Part shown: positions 5,559-7,087 of the stretch, piece by piece
Position numbering within the stretch: the first letter of the stretch is position 1
How the letters are laid out: each line of letters opens with the position of its first letter
Source: Desulfobacteraceae bacterium UBA5623
GTDB lineage: Bacteria; Desulfobacterota; DSM-4660; Desulfatiglandales; Desulfatiglandaceae
Direction: 5' to 3'
DNA length: 7,087 nt
NCBI GenBank assembly: GCA_002424495.1
Contig: DIKH01000407.1
Location: 1-7,087, forward strand
The notes under the pieces: model-generated
What the model saw: only the letters and a program-made list of their open reading frames with translations
What the model was told of the DNA's origin: nothing
The model's database searches: none
Position numbers and translations under genes: made by a program

Positions 5559-6908
5559 ATGGATTATTCAATAAGCGATGATGAGGCTTTTTTTCATAGG
5601 CCGGCGCCTGATCTGATAATCGAAGGCGGAATCATAATAACCATGAAGGAAGACCAGGCGCCAATATCTGACGCCAAGGTATTGATACGTGACGGAAGAA
5701 TCACGGACATCTGCAATAAAAATGAGTATTGTTTTACTGACAGCCATACAGAGGTAATTGATGCAGGAAATGCCATCATTATGCCGGGGCTGATTAACGC
5801 CCACACCCATCTGGCCATGACACTCTTCAGAGGCGTTTCTGACGATCTGCCTTTGAAACGATGGCTTTATGAAAAGATCTTTCCTTTGGAGGGGAAATGG
5901 TTGAATCCTGAGACCGTATACTGGGCCTCGCTCCTTGGGTGCGCTGAGATGATTGCATCCGGTACGACCTGCATGGCGGACGGGTATTTTTTTGAAGACG
6001 AGACAGTGCGTGCGGTACATCAATCAGGGCTGAGAGGACTAATCGCACAGGGTGTGCTGGATTTTCCCTCGCCCGGGGTTGCAGATCCCAAAGATAATCT
6101 AAGAATCGCCGGTGATTTTATTGAAAAATGGCGGGATTTCTCCGACAATATCACGCTTGGGATGTTCTGTCACAGCCCCCTTACCTGTTCTGAAGAAACA
6201 CTCAAAAAAGCCATGAACATATCCAAGGCATTTCATGTTCCTCTCCAGATACACCTGTCAGAGACACAGGAAGAGGTGGAGGAGATTGTTAAGAAAACCG
6301 GCAAAAGGCCGGTGAACTACCTAAATCAACTAGGACTTTTATGTGAAGACCTGATAGCGGCCCATGGAGTGCATCTTGATGAAATGGAGATAGCTTGCCT
6401 TAAGAGGCATGGGGCAAAGATCGTCCATGTGCCGGAGAGCAATATGAAACTAAGCTCCGGGGTGAGCAGGGCCTCTTACATGCTTGGCGCAGGTCTGACA
6501 GTGGGCTTGGGTACGGACGGATGTGCATCCAACAACAATCTCGATATGTTTTGCGAGATGGATACCGCCGCCAAGCTCGCCAAGGTCATGTCAAATGACC
6601 CGACCTCTTTAAACTCTAAGACGGTCCTTAAAATGGCCACTTCATATGGGGCAGCAGTGCTTGGGATCGAAGATGAGATAGGGACAATCGAGCCTGGGAA
6701 ACTTGCGGACATTGTTGTCGTTGACCTCAATAGCCCCCATCTGTGTCCGGCCTATGATCCGATATCTACACTGGTCTATTCGGCAAAAGGCTCAGATGTA
6801 AGAGATGTTATTGTAAATGGTAAGGTCTTGATGAGGGACAGAAAAATCATTACACTTGATACTGAGGAGATTATGAAGAGGGTGAAAGATATCAGTTCCA
6901 AAATATGA
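5559..6908 (+). CDS. mtaD: 5'-methylthioadenosine / S-adenosylhomocysteine deaminase (amidohydrolase superfamily)
   Basis: It hydrolytically deaminates methylthioadenosine and S-adenosylhomocysteine to the inosine forms, clearing by-products of SAM use. It has 449 residues, near the family norm. The metal site is complete: H82 and H84 in NAHTHLAM, H232 in QIHLSE with E235, and D320 in GLGTDGCASNNNLDM. E111 (FPLEGKW), H205 (CHSPLTC) and H269 (AAHGVH) fit the spacing recalled for Thermotoga TM0936. The C-terminus has the usual EIGTIEPGKLADIVVVD and returns to the small beta-sandwich that starts at DLIIEGGIIITM (18-29). About 15 residues precede that strand, slightly longer than usual. The ATG at 5559 is the only reasonable start, with AGGGAG (5543-5548) 10 nt upstream. 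Related cytosine/guanine deaminases and AtzA-like hydrolases share the fold, so substrate preference is inferred. Its stop overlaps the next reading frame by ATGA. Confidence 0.9.
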   Translation: MDYSISDDEAFFHRPAPDLIIEGGIIITMKEDQAPISDAKVLIRDGRITDICNKNEYCFTDSHTEVIDAGNAIIMPGLINAHTHLAMTLFRGVSDDLPLKRWLYEKIFPLEGKWLNPETVYWASLLGCAEMIASGTTCMADGYFFEDETVRAVHQSGLRGLIAQGVLDFPSPGVADPKDNLRIAGDFIEKWRDFSDNITLGMFCHSPLTCSEETLKKAMNISKAFHVPLQIHLSETQEEVEEIVKKTGKRPVNYLNQLGLLCEDLIAAHGVHLDEMEIACLKRHGAKIVHVPESNMKLSSGVSRASYMLGAGLTVGLGTDGCASNNNLDMFCEMDTAAKLAKVMSNDPTSLNSKTVLKMATSYGAAVLGIEDEIGTIEPGKLADIVVVDLNSPHLCPAYDPISTLVYSAKGSDVRDVIVNGKVLMRDRKIITLDTEEIMKRVKDISSKI

Positions 6909-7084
6909 TTGATCACCTTCCCCCTGATAATATCCCACTTTGGGACTTGGACTTACCTGCTGATTATCCCAGGAGATATAAGGATGCCTCCGCAGCAGCC
7001 ATTTTTCTGGCAGGATTACTTGAATTGCGTGGGTACGTAAGGTTTCCTGAAAAAGATTATGCTATAAAAAAGGCCCATGAATAG
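6905..7084 (+). pseudogene. Short GH88-like reading frame, probable remnant of an unsaturated glucuronyl hydrolase
   Basis: A 59-codon frame begins with the ATG overlapping the mtaD TGA (ATGA) and ends at TAG 7082-7084. It reads MIDHLPPDNIPLWDLDLPAD..., followed by KDASAAAIFLAGLLELRGYV. This closely resembles an internal-to-C-terminal stretch of GH88 unsaturated glucuronyl (chondroitin disaccharide) hydrolases, where a LPxDxxPxWDxD segment is followed by a D(A/S)SAAAIxxxGLLEL helix. A full GH88 enzyme has about 350-400 residues; the upstream two thirds, with the catalytic aspartates, cannot be present because mtaD occupies that DNA. There is no Shine-Dalgarno site, so expression would need coupling to mtaD. 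The best reading is a decayed fragment left by a deletion. Alternatives are a translated small protein or chance similarity. The window ends 3 bp after the stop, so continuation in another frame beyond it cannot be excluded. Confidence 0.55.
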
Positions 7085-7087
7085 CAA

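Noticed and set aside
5568..6048. Minus-strand open frames opposite the mtaD N-terminal half (up to 151 codons)
   Set aside because: Antisense shadows of a well-supported amidohydrolase, with no domain or start signal of their own.

Overview
The window carries seven protein genes and one short gene remnant, all ordinary bacterial chromosome. Base composition looks moderate (near 50% G+C by eye). Shine-Dalgarno sites are typical. The gene set is the HflK/HflC membrane pair, a stand-alone DciA-type (DUF721) protein, a TrmN6-like methyltransferase, DUF1015 and an MTA/SAH deaminase. This suits a Gram-negative, probably anaerobic bacterium such as a member of the former Deltaproteobacteria (Desulfobacterota). 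That placement is an inference from gene content and protein flavour, not a database match.

Layout: (1) 1-840, plus strand, the C-terminal half of RecJ, cut by the window edge. (2) 850-2837, minus strand, an hflK-hflC operon with an ATGA stop/start overlap, convergent with recJ across only 9 bp. (3) 2838-3090, a 253-bp divergent spacer with a candidate hflK promoter and a nested inverted-repeat element that would lie in the hflKC leader RNA. (4) 3091-3399, plus strand, a short DUF721/DciA-like gene with no visible Shine-Dalgarno site. (5) 4121-3408 and 5454-4099, minus strand, DUF1015 followed by an overlapping trmN6-like gene. (6) 5455-5558, a compact divergent control region with a perfect 9-bp-arm palindrome and apparently overlapping promoters. 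(7) 5559-6908, plus strand, mtaD. (8) 6905-7084, plus strand, a 59-codon reading frame overlapping the mtaD stop by ATGA. It resembles an internal piece of a GH88 unsaturated glucuronyl hydrolase.

Functional links: recJ and dciA belong to DNA repair and replication, and hflKC to membrane protease control. The right half has a possible S-adenosylmethionine theme. TrmN6 consumes SAM and releases SAH, MtaD deaminates SAH and methylthioadenosine, and the uncharacterised DUF1015 protein sits between them and shares a control region with mtaD. I see no CRISPR array, insertion sequence, tRNA, rRNA, phage gene or toxin-antitoxin pair. I also see no clearly new multi-gene system. The most unusual items are the GH88-like remnant, the structured hflKC leader, the palindrome at the mtaD/DUF1015 divergent promoter, and the DUF1015 context.
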